Positions 9,201-19,600 of a DNA stretch of 39,957 nucleotides are shown here, piece by piece (position 1 is the first letter of the stretch; each line of letters begins with the position of its first letter). A program made the translations under genes and the position numbers. Source of the DNA: CAJXNP01 sp050305935 (GTDB lineage Bacteria > Bacteroidota > Bacteroidia > Cytophagales > Cyclobacteriaceae); contig JBNLGG010000038.1 in the NCBI GenBank assembly GCA_050305935.1, positions 1 through 39,957 of the forward strand. Direction: 5' to 3'. Under the pieces are notes generated by a model. That model was not told the DNA's origin. It worked only from the letters and a program-made list of their open reading frames with translations, and did not search any database.

Positions 9201-12200
9201 CGGACTTCTTAAATATCATCATAATAGTATTCTAAAAAGGCACTTTCTTAAGTGGATTTATGGAGTGCTTTTGACAGGGTTTTTGTTCCCGGTCTTTAAC
9301 GGTTCTCTTTTAGCCCAACCGTGTCTTTCGGGTTGGACTTACAGAGTACCGGTAACAGTCACTAACCCTGGTACCACAGAAACTAATCTTCCGGTCAGCA
9401 TCACTTTTAATTCCCGGGATCTGGTAGTTTCAGGGAAATTACGCTTTGACGGAGCTGATCTAAGGGTATTAGATGATGCAGGCAACTCCCTGTCCTTTTG
9501 GTTTGATCCGGAGGAAATGAATACTTCCAGTACAGAGCTGTGGGTGAAAATACCAACATTGGCTCCAGGCAGTTCCATTATTTACCTTTATTATGGCAAC
9601 AGCGCAGCACAAACTGCCAATAATGGGGAGGCAGTATTCGGGCTATTTGATGATTTTGATAATGCTTCAGTCAACACTTCTACATGGGATGTTTGCGGAG
9701 CTTCAAATGCTTCCATAGATAATGGACAGCTGGTCTTTAATAATGCTCTTGCCACTCCGGAGATGAGTGCTCTACGTTCCGTTGATGCATTTTCCAGTGA
9801 TGTAATCATAGAGACGGGAATAACTAAAGTGTCCGGAACAGGAGTTTTTGCCGGACTGGTGTCGACTTCAGATGAAGGCTATGCACTATACTATGATAGC
9901 GCCTCCCTGAAGACCATGAAACTTCAGGTGATTCAGCCGGATGTTTCTTGCGTAGACCTGATCGATCAGATACCCACAGCTAGCAGAGAGAATGCCAATG
10001 CCATCTTTGGTCAGTGGTCTCTCCGGTGGCCTGCCAGCAATGAACAATACCTGGACTGGCCTGGAGCACCTTCTCACCCTCTTACAAGGAATGATGTGAC
10101 CTATTCCCTGCCTGCTTCTTATCATGCTATAGTTGGGCTAGAGGGTGCAGAATCTTCTGCAAACTTTGACTGGGTCCGGGTCAGGAAATACACTGATTCA
10201 AATATTACAACTTTATTGGGAACAGAGGATGTAATTAGTATCAATGCATCGATAACTACGAATGCTCCTGTTTGTGAAGGAAGTGATATCAGCCTTTCAG
10301 CCACTAATTTTGATGGAGCCAGCTATTCCTGGACAGGTCCGGGAGGTTTTACCGCTTCAGGTCAATACATTGAGATCAATAATGCTTCTACAAGTGATAG
10401 CGGTCTTTACGAAGTCACGATCACAGGTTCCGGTGGTTGCGGTATCATCACCACGTTGAAAGAGGTGAATGTCTTTGCTGTAACGAATACCGGAACCATA
10501 TCCGGTACGACCCAGCAATGTGTCTTAGCAAATACAGGCACAATCTCCCTTTCGGGAATAACAGGGGATGTCTTGCGATGGGAATCTTCTCTAAGTGGTG
10601 AGACACCATGGAATACCATTTCTTCCGAAGAGACTTCGCTGGACTATGAAAACTTAAATACAACAACACATTACCGGGCGATCATACAAAATGGCGTCTG
10701 TGCTGCTGAAGCTTCCGATATAGCAAAGATCACTATTTTCGAACCGTCAAACGGAGGGTATATTATCGGGGCAGGAGAAGTTTGTGCAGAAGAAAATACC
10801 AGCACGGTAACCGCCTTTGGTCATAATGGAAATATTCTGGCCTGGGAATATTCCCAAGATAATTTTGCTACAATTACCACGGTAAATTCTACCAATGAGG
10901 AAATCATTATCGAAGATCTTGGTGAAAGTGTACAGGTTCGCTCCATCGTAAAAAACGGGGCATGTCCTCAGGCTTATTCTTTACCTTCTACCATCAAAGT
11001 AAATCCGCTTCCATCCCCAAATTTTGTGGCTGATACCGTTTGCAATGGCTGGGGGACCAATTTCACAAACCTCTCTTCCATTGGCGAAGGGATCATTTCC
11101 TCTTATTCATGGAATTTTGGCGATGGAGCATCGTCCGTAAATGAGGATCCGGTGCATACCTATAAAAATGATGGCGTTTACCAGGTGAAGCTGCTGGCCA
11201 TCAGTGGAAAGAACTGTATCGATTCGGTAAAGAAAAGTATCAGGATAAATCCACTACCAGTACCGGATTTTTATTTTGAAAATTCCTGTGAAGATATCGC
11301 TGTTCCTTTTGAAAACAATAGCTTTATCAACTCAGGCTCCATCACGAATTACCAATGGGACTTTGCAGATGGAAATAATTCAGCAGCATTTGAGCCTACT
11401 CACACTTATGTAGACGCTGGTGAATATGCAGTAAAACTTGTGCTTGAAAGCAGCGAAGGATGTCAGGACTCTCTGTCGAAGGTGATTAGTGTTTTTGGCA
11501 GAAGTAATGTAGAATTCACTGCCGATAGTGTTTGTGACGGACTTCCCGTGCAGTTCATTAACAATAGTACTTCTTCATCCGGTAACCTGTCTTTCACCTG
11601 GAATTTTGGTGATGGCTCCACCTCAACTTCTCTTAATCCAAATCATTTATTTGACACCCCGGGATCTTACCTGGTCAGGCTGACAGCCAACTCTACCTCT
11701 AGCTGTATGGATTCTTTTGAAAAGATAGTAAATGTTCATCCACAGCCAATAGCGGATTTTTCAGTAAACGACATTTGCCTGAATGATACAGCCATTTTTG
11801 TGAACAATTCTACCATCAGTAGCGGCCAGCTCAGCTATAGCTGGACATTTGGCGATGGCGGTTTTTCTAATACAACGGCTCCTAAATATGTGTATAATGT
11901 ACCAGGCATTTATCAGTCCACATTGACCGCCAGATCTGATAAGGGGTGTAGTCACAGCACTGATGTTTCATTGGAAGTGTTTGACAGACCGTCTTCTAAA
12001 TTTGTAGTTCAGCCTGTTTGTAATGGAGAGAATAGTGTTTTTCAAAACCTGTCAGAAACGGGCAAATACGATGCGACCTACTTGTGGGATTTTGGTGATG
12101 GAAATATTTCGGAAGGCAGCAACCCCATTCATGAATATGATATGCATGGAGAATATGATGTGCGCCTGGTGACTACTTCCGATGCAGGGTGCAGCGATAC

Positions 12201-13221
12201 AATTAATAACCTGGCTACAGTATGGGCTTTACCACAATCGGATTTTATTGCCGAGCCGGTTTGCGATGGCTTTCCGACGACTTTTGTCAATAATTCTGCC
12301 ATCGTAGAAGGAGAGATCAAAAGCTATAGCTGGGATTTTGGCGATGGGACTAATTCAGTTCAAACAGCTCCTGTCAAGCAATATCTCAATGCAGGCTCGT
12401 ATCCTGTCCAGCTCAGGGCCATTTCAAAAAAGGGTTGTGAGAATGTTTTTGAAGACATCGTATTGGTCAAGGAAACGCCTATCGCCAATTTCACTTTTAT
12501 GAATGTCTGTGAAGGAGAGCCGGTATTGCTGGAAAACACTTCGCAGTTTTCAGGTGGCTCGGCTGAGTATGTGTGGGATTTTGGAAACGGAGAAAGCAGT
12601 ACGATAAGGTCACCGGAATACACCTTTGAGCAGCCCGGTAACTTTGCAGTTGAGCTAAAGATCGAGGTCAATCAATGTCAGGATTCCATTACAAAAGTAG
12701 TCAATACTTACGCCATTCCATTTACTACCATTTCCAATGACACCACCATAAGCAAAGGCTTTAGTGTAAAACTTAATGCTTCTGGTGGCACTAAGTATTT
12801 TTGGGAACCCATCACAGGATTGGATAATTCTGACATTCCTGATCCCGTAGCATCACCCTCAGAAACAACCACCTATACTGCTTATGTAATAGATGGAAAT
12901 GGTTGCCGGGTAAGCCGCCAGGTTACCGTCCATATTAACGATGACTACATCATCAGACCAAGTAACGTGCTAACTCCGGATGGTAACGGTCAAAACGATA
13001 CCTGGAAAGTCAATAACATAGAAAACTATCCTGACAATGAAGTTTTTGTTTACAACCGCTGGGGGCAGGAGGTTTTTTCCACTACCGGATATCAAAATGA
13101 CTGGGGTGGGTTGAGTGGGGCAGATCTTTTGCCTGACGGTACTTATTACTACCTAATTGTATTCAAGGAGTCGGAACTAAAATATTCAGGAGCATTAACC
13201 ATACTGAGAAACAAACAATGA
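9190..13221 (+). CDS. DUF2341 and seven-PKD adhesin with gliding-motility-type (CHU_C) sorting domain
   Basis: The product has 1343 residues. A signal peptide ends near SLLAQ (about residue 43). A DUF2341 domain follows (GWTYRVPVTVTN to IYLYYGNSAAQ, about 46-140), then a jelly-roll-like part (about 153-345), an Ig-like domain (about 354-433) and two related beta repeats to about 610. Seven PKD domains with the signature W(N/D/T)F(G/A)(D/N)G lie near residues 640, 722, 804, 884, 965, 1047 and 1127, a regular period of about 81 residues. An Ig-like linker comes before the C-terminal type B T9SS domain (NVLTPDGNGQNDTWKV ... VFVYNRWGQEVF ... LPDGTYYYLI). Type B cargo commonly relies on a nearby PorP/SprF partner, and one starts right at this gene's stop (ATGA overlap). 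Role: a long surface adhesin or filament subunit. Confidence 0.92.
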   Translation: MAANGLLKYHHNSILKRHFLKWIYGVLLTGFLFPVFNGSLLAQPCLSGWTYRVPVTVTNPGTTETNLPVSITFNSRDLVVSGKLRFDGADLRVLDDAGNSLSFWFDPEEMNTSSTELWVKIPTLAPGSSIIYLYYGNSAAQTANNGEAVFGLFDDFDNASVNTSTWDVCGASNASIDNGQLVFNNALATPEMSALRSVDAFSSDVIIETGITKVSGTGVFAGLVSTSDEGYALYYDSASLKTMKLQVIQPDVSCVDLIDQIPTASRENANAIFGQWSLRWPASNEQYLDWPGAPSHPLTRNDVTYSLPASYHAIVGLEGAESSANFDWVRVRKYTDSNITTLLGTEDVISINASITTNAPVCEGSDISLSATNFDGASYSWTGPGGFTASGQYIEINNASTSDSGLYEVTITGSGGCGIITTLKEVNVFAVTNTGTISGTTQQCVLANTGTISLSGITGDVLRWESSLSGETPWNTISSEETSLDYENLNTTTHYRAIIQNGVCAAEASDIAKITIFEPSNGGYIIGAGEVCAEENTSTVTAFGHNGNILAWEYSQDNFATITTVNSTNEEIIIEDLGESVQVRSIVKNGACPQAYSLPSTIKVNPLPSPNFVADTVCNGWGTNFTNLSSIGEGIISSYSWNFGDGASSVNEDPVHTYKNDGVYQVKLLAISGKNCIDSVKKSIRINPLPVPDFYFENSCEDIAVPFENNSFINSGSITNYQWDFADGNNSAAFEPTHTYVDAGEYAVKLVLESSEGCQDSLSKVISVFGRSNVEFTADSVCDGLPVQFINNSTSSSGNLSFTWNFGDGSTSTSLNPNHLFDTPGSYLVRLTANSTSSCMDSFEKIVNVHPQPIADFSVNDICLNDTAIFVNNSTISSGQLSYSWTFGDGGFSNTTAPKYVYNVPGIYQSTLTARSDKGCSHSTDVSLEVFDRPSSKFVVQPVCNGENSVFQNLSETGKYDATYLWDFGDGNISEGSNPIHEYDMHGEYDVRLVTTSDAGCSDTINNLATVWALPQSDFIAEPVCDGFPTTFVNNSAIVEGEIKSYSWDFGDGTNSVQTAPVKQYLNAGSYPVQLRAISKKGCENVFEDIVLVKETPIANFTFMNVCEGEPVLLENTSQFSGGSAEYVWDFGNGESSTIRSPEYTFEQPGNFAVELKIEVNQCQDSITKVVNTYAIPFTTISNDTTISKGFSVKLNASGGTKYFWEPITGLDNSDIPDPVASPSETTTYTAYVIDGNGCRVSRQVTVHINDDYIIRPSNVLTPDGNGQNDTWKVNNIENYPDNEVFVYNRWGQEVFSTTGYQNDWGGLSGADLLPDGTYYYLIVFKESELKYSGALTILRNKQ

Positions 13222-14927
13222 AATTTTTTGAGCTACATATCGGCCTTCATTTTCACAAAGCCATTCTCGGCTTGATGCTTCTTGCACTTGTTGGAAGCAC
13301 AGCTACAGCCCAGCAGGTACCAGCCATCAGTCAGGTAAATCTGAATCCTTATTTTGTCAATCCTTCCTATGCAGGGTTTACGGGCTATTCGGAGATCCAT
13401 TGTTTATATAAAAAGCTCTGGAGTAACATTCCGGGCTCACCGGAAGATCAGATCATCACTGCTTCTACAAAGATCTTCAAATACAATCTGGGTGTAGGTG
13501 TCAAACTGCATAATGAAGTGAATAATTTCCTGGGTAACACAGGAGCACAGATTGCTTTTGCCTATCACCTCAATCTGGCAGAGCAGCATAAACTCAGCTT
13601 TGGAATAGCTCCGGGAGTGACTTTCCATAGGATCTATTTCGATCGCCTGAGAGCAGAAGACCCCTTCGAAAGCACAATACTTAACCGCACTGAAGGCGCT
13701 TCCGCATTTGACGTTGATTTTGGTATTACTTACAGCATCAAAGACCTTCGTCTTTCACTGGCCAGTCTTAGGATGCTGCAGAGCAATATGGTTTTCCAGA
13801 CGGAGGAGCAAAATAATTTTATCACGCTGAGCCATGTCCGGCATTACAATGTCAACGCTTCCTATGAGATCAATTCTTTTTCACCAAAATGGGCTGTCAT
13901 TCCTTCGGCAAGTATCTACTCAGTGCAGGGGATGTCTAGTGTGATAGAGGGAAGCATCAAGGCTAAATACAATGACCTGATATGGGTAGGGGCAAACTAT
14001 CGGAATCAGGCAGCGGTAGGAGGAATTCTGGGACTGGAAATAGATGAGCAGTTTGTCTTCAGCTATAACTACGAATACCCGCTGAACGAATTCAGCCAGA
14101 TCAGCAACAACAGCCACGAAATCGTACTCGGGTTTAAGTTTGGTAACAAGCGACTTGAAGAACAAAATCAGGAGATTAAAAAAGAAATCGAAAGGCTAAG
14201 CAAAGAAAATGAAGAACAATACGAATTGCTCAAAAAAGCTCCTGAAGAGGAATCACCAGATTACGATGAAATTGTCAAATCTGAAATTGAGAAGATAAAA
14301 GAGGAGCAAAAAGAATATATGGATGGCTTAATGTCAGAGCTTCGTCTGGCGATAAAAGACAGCGCTGAGGTCGACCGAAAACTGAGCGAGAACCTGGAAA
14401 AGCAAAATGCGGCAAGTAAAGAAAAAGTGATACAGCTTGAGCAGATGGCTTTACGCGCCGATTCCTTACCACAATCTTATGAGCTATTGGAAGATATCAA
14501 TGAGCTGAAGAAGCAGAACCAGGAACAATTTGCCATGATCAAAAATCTGATTGCGGTTAACGACTCTTTACAACGAGATATGAGGCTTTACAATGAAGTC
14601 ATGAAAGATCTCGATGCGGTCATCAGGGATGTTCAGCTTTCATTAACTGACAGCATTTCCCCGGCAAATTTCAACGAGGATTATTATGAGGTCATCGGAG
14701 CTTTCCATTCTTTCAAATATGCTAAAATGTTCCAGCGGGGTGTAAAAAGGGATTATGGTCTTAACAGCGCTATCATGAGTCAGGTACAAAATCATAAGGA
14801 ATACTATGTGGTTTATTCAGCCCGAACGGATACTCTCAATGAACATGCTGGTGAGATCAAGGAATATAAGCGTCGTATCCTCATGTTTGAGATTCACGGA
14901 TTTGAAGAAAATGAAGCAGACAGGTGA
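13218..14927 (+). CDS. PorP/SprF-family T9SS outer membrane protein fused to coiled coil and SPOR-like domain
   Basis: The product has 569 residues against about 300-350 for ordinary PorP/SprF proteins. The signal peptide ends at ATAQQ. The hallmark VNLNPYFVNPSYAGFTGYSE follows, then repeated amphipathic strands to about residue 310, ending in HEIVLGFKFGNK, which is a typical barrel end. Residues about 313-480 are charged and heptad-like (EIKKEIERLSKENEEQYELL and similar), predicting a long periplasmic coiled coil. The last 80 residues (YYEVIGAFHSFKYAKMFQRG ... EYYVVYSARTDTLNEHAGEI) resemble a SPOR domain, which would bind peptidoglycan. The family delivers or anchors type B cargo at the outer membrane. 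The start overlaps the previous stop in ATGA, and the stop overlaps the next gene as GTGA. The SPOR assignment is by pattern only. Confidence 0.87.
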   Translation: MKFFELHIGLHFHKAILGLMLLALVGSTATAQQVPAISQVNLNPYFVNPSYAGFTGYSEIHCLYKKLWSNIPGSPEDQIITASTKIFKYNLGVGVKLHNEVNNFLGNTGAQIAFAYHLNLAEQHKLSFGIAPGVTFHRIYFDRLRAEDPFESTILNRTEGASAFDVDFGITYSIKDLRLSLASLRMLQSNMVFQTEEQNNFITLSHVRHYNVNASYEINSFSPKWAVIPSASIYSVQGMSSVIEGSIKAKYNDLIWVGANYRNQAAVGGILGLEIDEQFVFSYNYEYPLNEFSQISNNSHEIVLGFKFGNKRLEEQNQEIKKEIERLSKENEEQYELLKKAPEEESPDYDEIVKSEIEKIKEEQKEYMDGLMSELRLAIKDSAEVDRKLSENLEKQNAASKEKVIQLEQMALRADSLPQSYELLEDINELKKQNQEQFAMIKNLIAVNDSLQRDMRLYNEVMKDLDAVIRDVQLSLTDSISPANFNEDYYEVIGAFHSFKYAKMFQRGVKRDYGLNSAIMSQVQNHKEYYVVYSARTDTLNEHAGEIKEYKRRILMFEIHGFEENEADR

Positions 14928-16612
14928 TCTGCAAGCATTACATAGCGACCCTGTTGGTATTCAGTATTCTTGCCACAATACAGCACTCGACATTTGCCCA
15001 GTCGGATATTACCGAATGGAAAAAAGCTTCCGTAAGCGGAGGCATTTGCACAAACGCTACTTACTATCATGCCTGGGGAATGGATGGCCGGCGTCCACCG
15101 TTTTTCTGGATGGTGCAGGCAGATCTGAATATTACCCTGGGGCCATTGTCGCTACCGTTTAGCGCCAGCATCAGTACCCAGAAGAAAGATTTTCGATACC
15201 CTCAGCCATTTAATCACTTTGGGATGAGCCCTTCTTACAAAAGTGTTACCGCTCACCTGGGGTACAGAAGCATGCAGTTTTCTGAGTTTACCATGTCGGG
15301 TATAGAGTTTTTAGGTGGGGGAATAGAGGTGAATCCTGAAAGCACGCCATTTTATGTAGAGGCGATGTACGGAAGGCTTCAAAAAGCTGGTACGGACAGG
15401 TCATTTACCGGTGTTCCTCAATATGAACGATGGGGTGGAGGACTCAAGGTCGGGTACAAATATGAGAAGGGAGATTATGCACTATCTTTTTTTAAAGCGA
15501 TGGATCGAATAGAAACCTTATCGGATAGTTTGGCTGCAGCCAATGAGGTAAGCCCCGGTGAAAATCTGGTGATTGGGACGACGATACATCAAAAGCTTTT
15601 AGAGAAATATACGATTGATGTCGAATACGCTTTGAGTGCTTTTTCGACGGATATCCGCATGCCGGAAATGGTGATTAATGAATATACCTATGTCAATAAT
15701 TTCGGAAACCTTTTTACTCCACGAGCTTCATCCTATGTTTCAGATGCCCTGTCTACCAGCTTGAATTATCAGGGAGATGTTGTCCGTGTAAATGTAAAAT
15801 ACCGGGTGGTTTCACCTGATTATGCCACGATGGGCTCTCCCTACATGACAAATGATTTCAGGGATATTACCGGAGGGATTAATACCGGGTTTTTCCAGGG
15901 AAAGCTGAATGTCGGCGTTAATGCAGGGGTGCAGTCAAACAACCTGGAGAGTGACCGTGCTGCAGACACACGTCGCTTCATTGGTTCTGCAAATGTCAAT
16001 TGGAGTGCTTCTGACAAACTTTCGCTGAATGCCTCCTATGCAAACTTTAATGTTTCAACTCAAATGACTGCTTTTGTGCAGAGCAGCGATGGTTTCGAAC
16101 CGGACACTCTCATTTTTCGGCAGGTAAATTCCAATGCTAGTTTTGGTCTCAATTATTCATTCGGACAGACACACATACAGAATATTTCCATTATCAACAC
16201 CTATCAGGTGGCCTCAAATAATCAGGGCGGAGGCAATAAGTTTTATAACCTGAATGCTTCCTACCAATGGAATAATGCTACCCAGGGATTGTCGGCCAGT
16301 GCAGGGGTCAATGCCAACAACAATGTGATGGTCAATGCTGATAACAAAAGCATCGGGCCGACAGTGACGATATCAAAAGCTATTAAGAGACTGAAGCTAA
16401 GAAATGCATTAAATCTCAGCCATCAGCAGACTTTTAATGAAGGAGAGAAAACAGCGATAAGTTCCAGCATACGGCTTAACTCATCCTGGTCATTTGCTAA
16501 AAAACAGAGCACAACTTTTTCTGCATCCTATATGAATCGTGAAACTTTTGGTGATGAGGGAAAATCGGTTTCCGAAGTCCGGCTCACCCTCAACTACAAT
16601 TACAGATTTTGA
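14924..16612 (+). CDS. Predicted outer membrane beta-barrel protein, GTG start
   Basis: The product has 562 residues. No ATG gives a usable signal peptide: an in-frame TGA lies at 14912-14914 and the first start codon after it is the GTG at 14924. That start overlaps the previous stop (GTGA) and yields a good signal peptide ending at STFAQ (about residue 26). The mature part is rich in alternating polar/aromatic strands (VTAHLGYRSMQFSEFTMSG, VRVNVKYRVVSPDY) and ends in LTLNYNYRF, with the terminal Phe typical of barrels folded by the Bam machinery. I recognise no named family. Its position between PorP/SprF-like and TANFOR genes suggests it is an outer-membrane partner in export or anchoring of the cluster's product. 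That function is inference. Confidence 0.85.
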   Translation: MICKHYIATLLVFSILATIQHSTFAQSDITEWKKASVSGGICTNATYYHAWGMDGRRPPFFWMVQADLNITLGPLSLPFSASISTQKKDFRYPQPFNHFGMSPSYKSVTAHLGYRSMQFSEFTMSGIEFLGGGIEVNPESTPFYVEAMYGRLQKAGTDRSFTGVPQYERWGGGLKVGYKYEKGDYALSFFKAMDRIETLSDSLAAANEVSPGENLVIGTTIHQKLLEKYTIDVEYALSAFSTDIRMPEMVINEYTYVNNFGNLFTPRASSYVSDALSTSLNYQGDVVRVNVKYRVVSPDYATMGSPYMTNDFRDITGGINTGFFQGKLNVGVNAGVQSNNLESDRAADTRRFIGSANVNWSASDKLSLNASYANFNVSTQMTAFVQSSDGFEPDTLIFRQVNSNASFGLNYSFGQTHIQNISIINTYQVASNNQGGGNKFYNLNASYQWNNATQGLSASAGVNANNNVMVNADNKSIGPTVTISKAIKRLKLRNALNLSHQQTFNEGEKTAISSSIRLNSSWSFAKKQSTTFSASYMNRETFGDEGKSVSEVRLTLNYNYRF

Positions 16613-16613
16613 T

Positions 16614-19600
16614 ATGAAGATTTTTAGAGATACATACCGCTCTCTTGCAAAGGGATTTAATTTAGGGTTTGGAATAGTCCTGCTTTGTCAATTGCTAATA
16701 GATAACATTGCTGTTTGTTGTCGCCAGCAATTCAAAAAGTTCCTATTGGTGAAAACCTGCCTCGCCGACAGGCGGGCGCACAACAAGGTAGCTTGTTTAG
16801 GCAAAATAAGCTTACTTAAAAAATCGGGGATAAGTATATTGTCTTTTGCCTGGATTGTACTTTTTCTATTGTCCATTCAATCGACAAATGCTCAGGTTAA
16901 ATATCCGGTTACTACCAATGTAAATGTAGGTGCTCCCCAGCCGGTATATTTAAGTGATTATTACCAGCCTGCTTCAAATAATCTGCTGGTCAACCTGGTA
17001 CTCAATGACCTCAATGAGCCATTCTGGAATGCGAGATTGAAATTCACCATTACCGGTACAGACCTTAAAATTGTCACCAAGACGGGTTTAAGGCCTTCTC
17101 AGCCGGTTGAATTGACTTCCGGTACGATGGTCACACTTCGCGACGAACAATTAATGGAATATCTATCTCCGGATCGGGTGATTGCTTCCGGCGCTGCTGC
17201 AGGTCTTTTTAATCAAACGGGAAGGCTGAAAGAGGGAATTTATAATCTTTGTGTAGAGGTATTGGATTACAACTCCGGTACACCCATTTCTCTTCCCGCC
17301 TGTGCTACCATGTGGATCCAGCTCAAAGAACCACCGATGATCATCTCACCAATGTGCAAGCAGTACATTGCTCCGATTGATCCTCAAAATATATTGTTTC
17401 AATGGCAGCCCGTTACCATCGGCCCTAATGTCAATGCCAACATTCAGTATTCCATTAATATCTATGAATTAACCGACTATGAAGCCAATCCTCAATTGGC
17501 ACTGCAAAATGGTCAGGCTTTGCGGGTATTTGAATCAGATCCGATCATGGGCACTTCCTATGTATATGATATTGCCGATCCGCTATTGGAAGTTGGAAAG
17601 CGATATATCTATACCGTAAGGGCCTTTGACTACGAAGGAAAGGATTTCATAAAAAACAATGGGAATAGCGAAGTATGTGATTTTTATTATGGCTATCCGG
17701 AGGGCGGTGTGATCACGCTTCGCCTTCCAGAAGCGGGATATGCATATGGTTATGATGAGACACCGGAATTTGAGTGGAATAGCACTAACAGAAGAATACC
17801 CAATCAACCTTTTGCCTATGAATTGAAAATCGTCAAAGTACAAGAAGGACAGGATAGTATCGCTGCGATGGAAGAGAATGATCCATGGTACAGCTATACC
17901 ATGTCTCCGACAACTTCAGTCACTTTTAAGAAGCATACACTCAGGCAAGTTCTGGATCCATTATATACCTATGCATGGAAGATCTTCACCTATTCCGGAG
18001 AACAAATGGTAGCGGAAAGTGAGGTGCAGACTTTTGTTGGGCCACCATTCCTTGACAAGTTTAATGCAGGTGGATACATCGTGGAGGTACTAAAAACTGA
18101 CAACCAGGATTTGAACGACCTGAAAGGCAAATGTAGATTGGCGCTTGGAAAGGACACTTTGATCGCAAACTTTGATCATTTGCAGCTCAATTATGTCAAC
18201 ATGAAGTATTTCCTGGAAAAGGGAGAAATTGTTTTTGATGATGTGGATGTACAAGATGTGCCATTGGCCCCACAAATAGCCGAAATCGATACAGCTTATT
18301 TTCAGGGCGATCAGGTAAAACTTTCGAAAAAGGGTTTAAAGGTCCATGGATTCATCCAATTGGCTTTTCCACATCCGACATTTGATACAGAGCCTCCTGT
18401 GATTACCACCAGATCAGAGTGGTTTGATTTTGCCATGATGCAAATAACCGGGATGGCAAAGCTGGAACCAGGCCAAAATTATGATCTTCTGGACCCAATG
18501 GGATTCAACATGGCCCTGGATGAGTCTTCGGTATTGATTATCGACAGAGGAAAATATAAATCCGAGTACAATGGTTTGATCACCCTGCCGGAAGATGAGA
18601 AGATAGGAAAGGTGGATGACCTTAACCTGAATTTTAAAGCATCACCTCACCTGATGTATTTTGATAAGGAAGCACTGGCTCAGGAATTACGCCTGCCGTT
18701 GTTGAGAAGAACGAATTTTTCTATCGACGCTGAGCAACTCACCTTTGATCTCTCGGACGAGAAATCACCAGGGATTCATGCTGAGAACACATTGTGGAAA
18801 GGCCTGTATTTTGATCAATATGCTGTAAATATATTTCAGGAGGTGGATGAGAAAGAATTCTGGAATCCTGATATGGATCATGTAGTCGGTATAAGCCAGC
18901 CAAATACAGAGAGCTTTGCATGGGTTGCCGGGGGTGGTTTAAACTTTTCCTTTGATTATGACTTTACCCAGTCTGATACTGCAGATGTCTATACTTTCGA
19001 CGGCAAACTAAGCCACTTAAAAATTCGCATAACTGACCGTTCGGTAGAAAACAGCGAGTTGACCGGAGGGATTTTTATCCCCTTTGTCAGCGAAAGCAAG
19101 CGTTTTGATTTTAAGCTGCCCTTGACCTATAATGGTTTTACTGCCGGCTATCTATCCGGATTGGAAGGCTACAAATATGTGTTTAACAATAGCAGCCTGG
19201 AGCAAAAAGTGCCTGTGGAGATCGTCAGGGCCGAGTTTGAAGGAAATGACAGGATCACTTTTTCAATGGATTTTGATTTTCCTACCCTCAATGCCAATGT
19301 GCCTGTGGTTTCAGACTTTAAAATCTGGGGTAATGGAGAGATAGGGTTCAGGGTGCCAAATGGTAGCCTGGCCTTCGACAAACAGATCAATGGAAAGGTA
19401 TCGACTTACCCTATTGTCGTTGAGGCCATTGGTGCGGGTAGGAATAAGAATTATTATTCTATTGCCATTCAGCTACAGGTAAATATGTCCGAGGATATCA
19501 GTGGCTTGGAAGGGGCACCTATTTCTAATTTTTACAGTGTTGCCAAAAACACCTTGTTGGATGAAGAATACGAGCCGGTAGAAGTAGAATCCGGCGGAGG

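Noticed and set aside
9190..13221. Regular repeats that might suggest a CRISPR-like array
   Set aside because: The periodicity is about 243 bases and is coding (PKD domains); there are no short identical repeats with unique spacers.
14806..15162. 118-codon plus-strand frame across the PorP/barrel junction
   Set aside because: It overlaps two well-supported genes in another frame, and its product has no signal peptide although both neighbours are exported.
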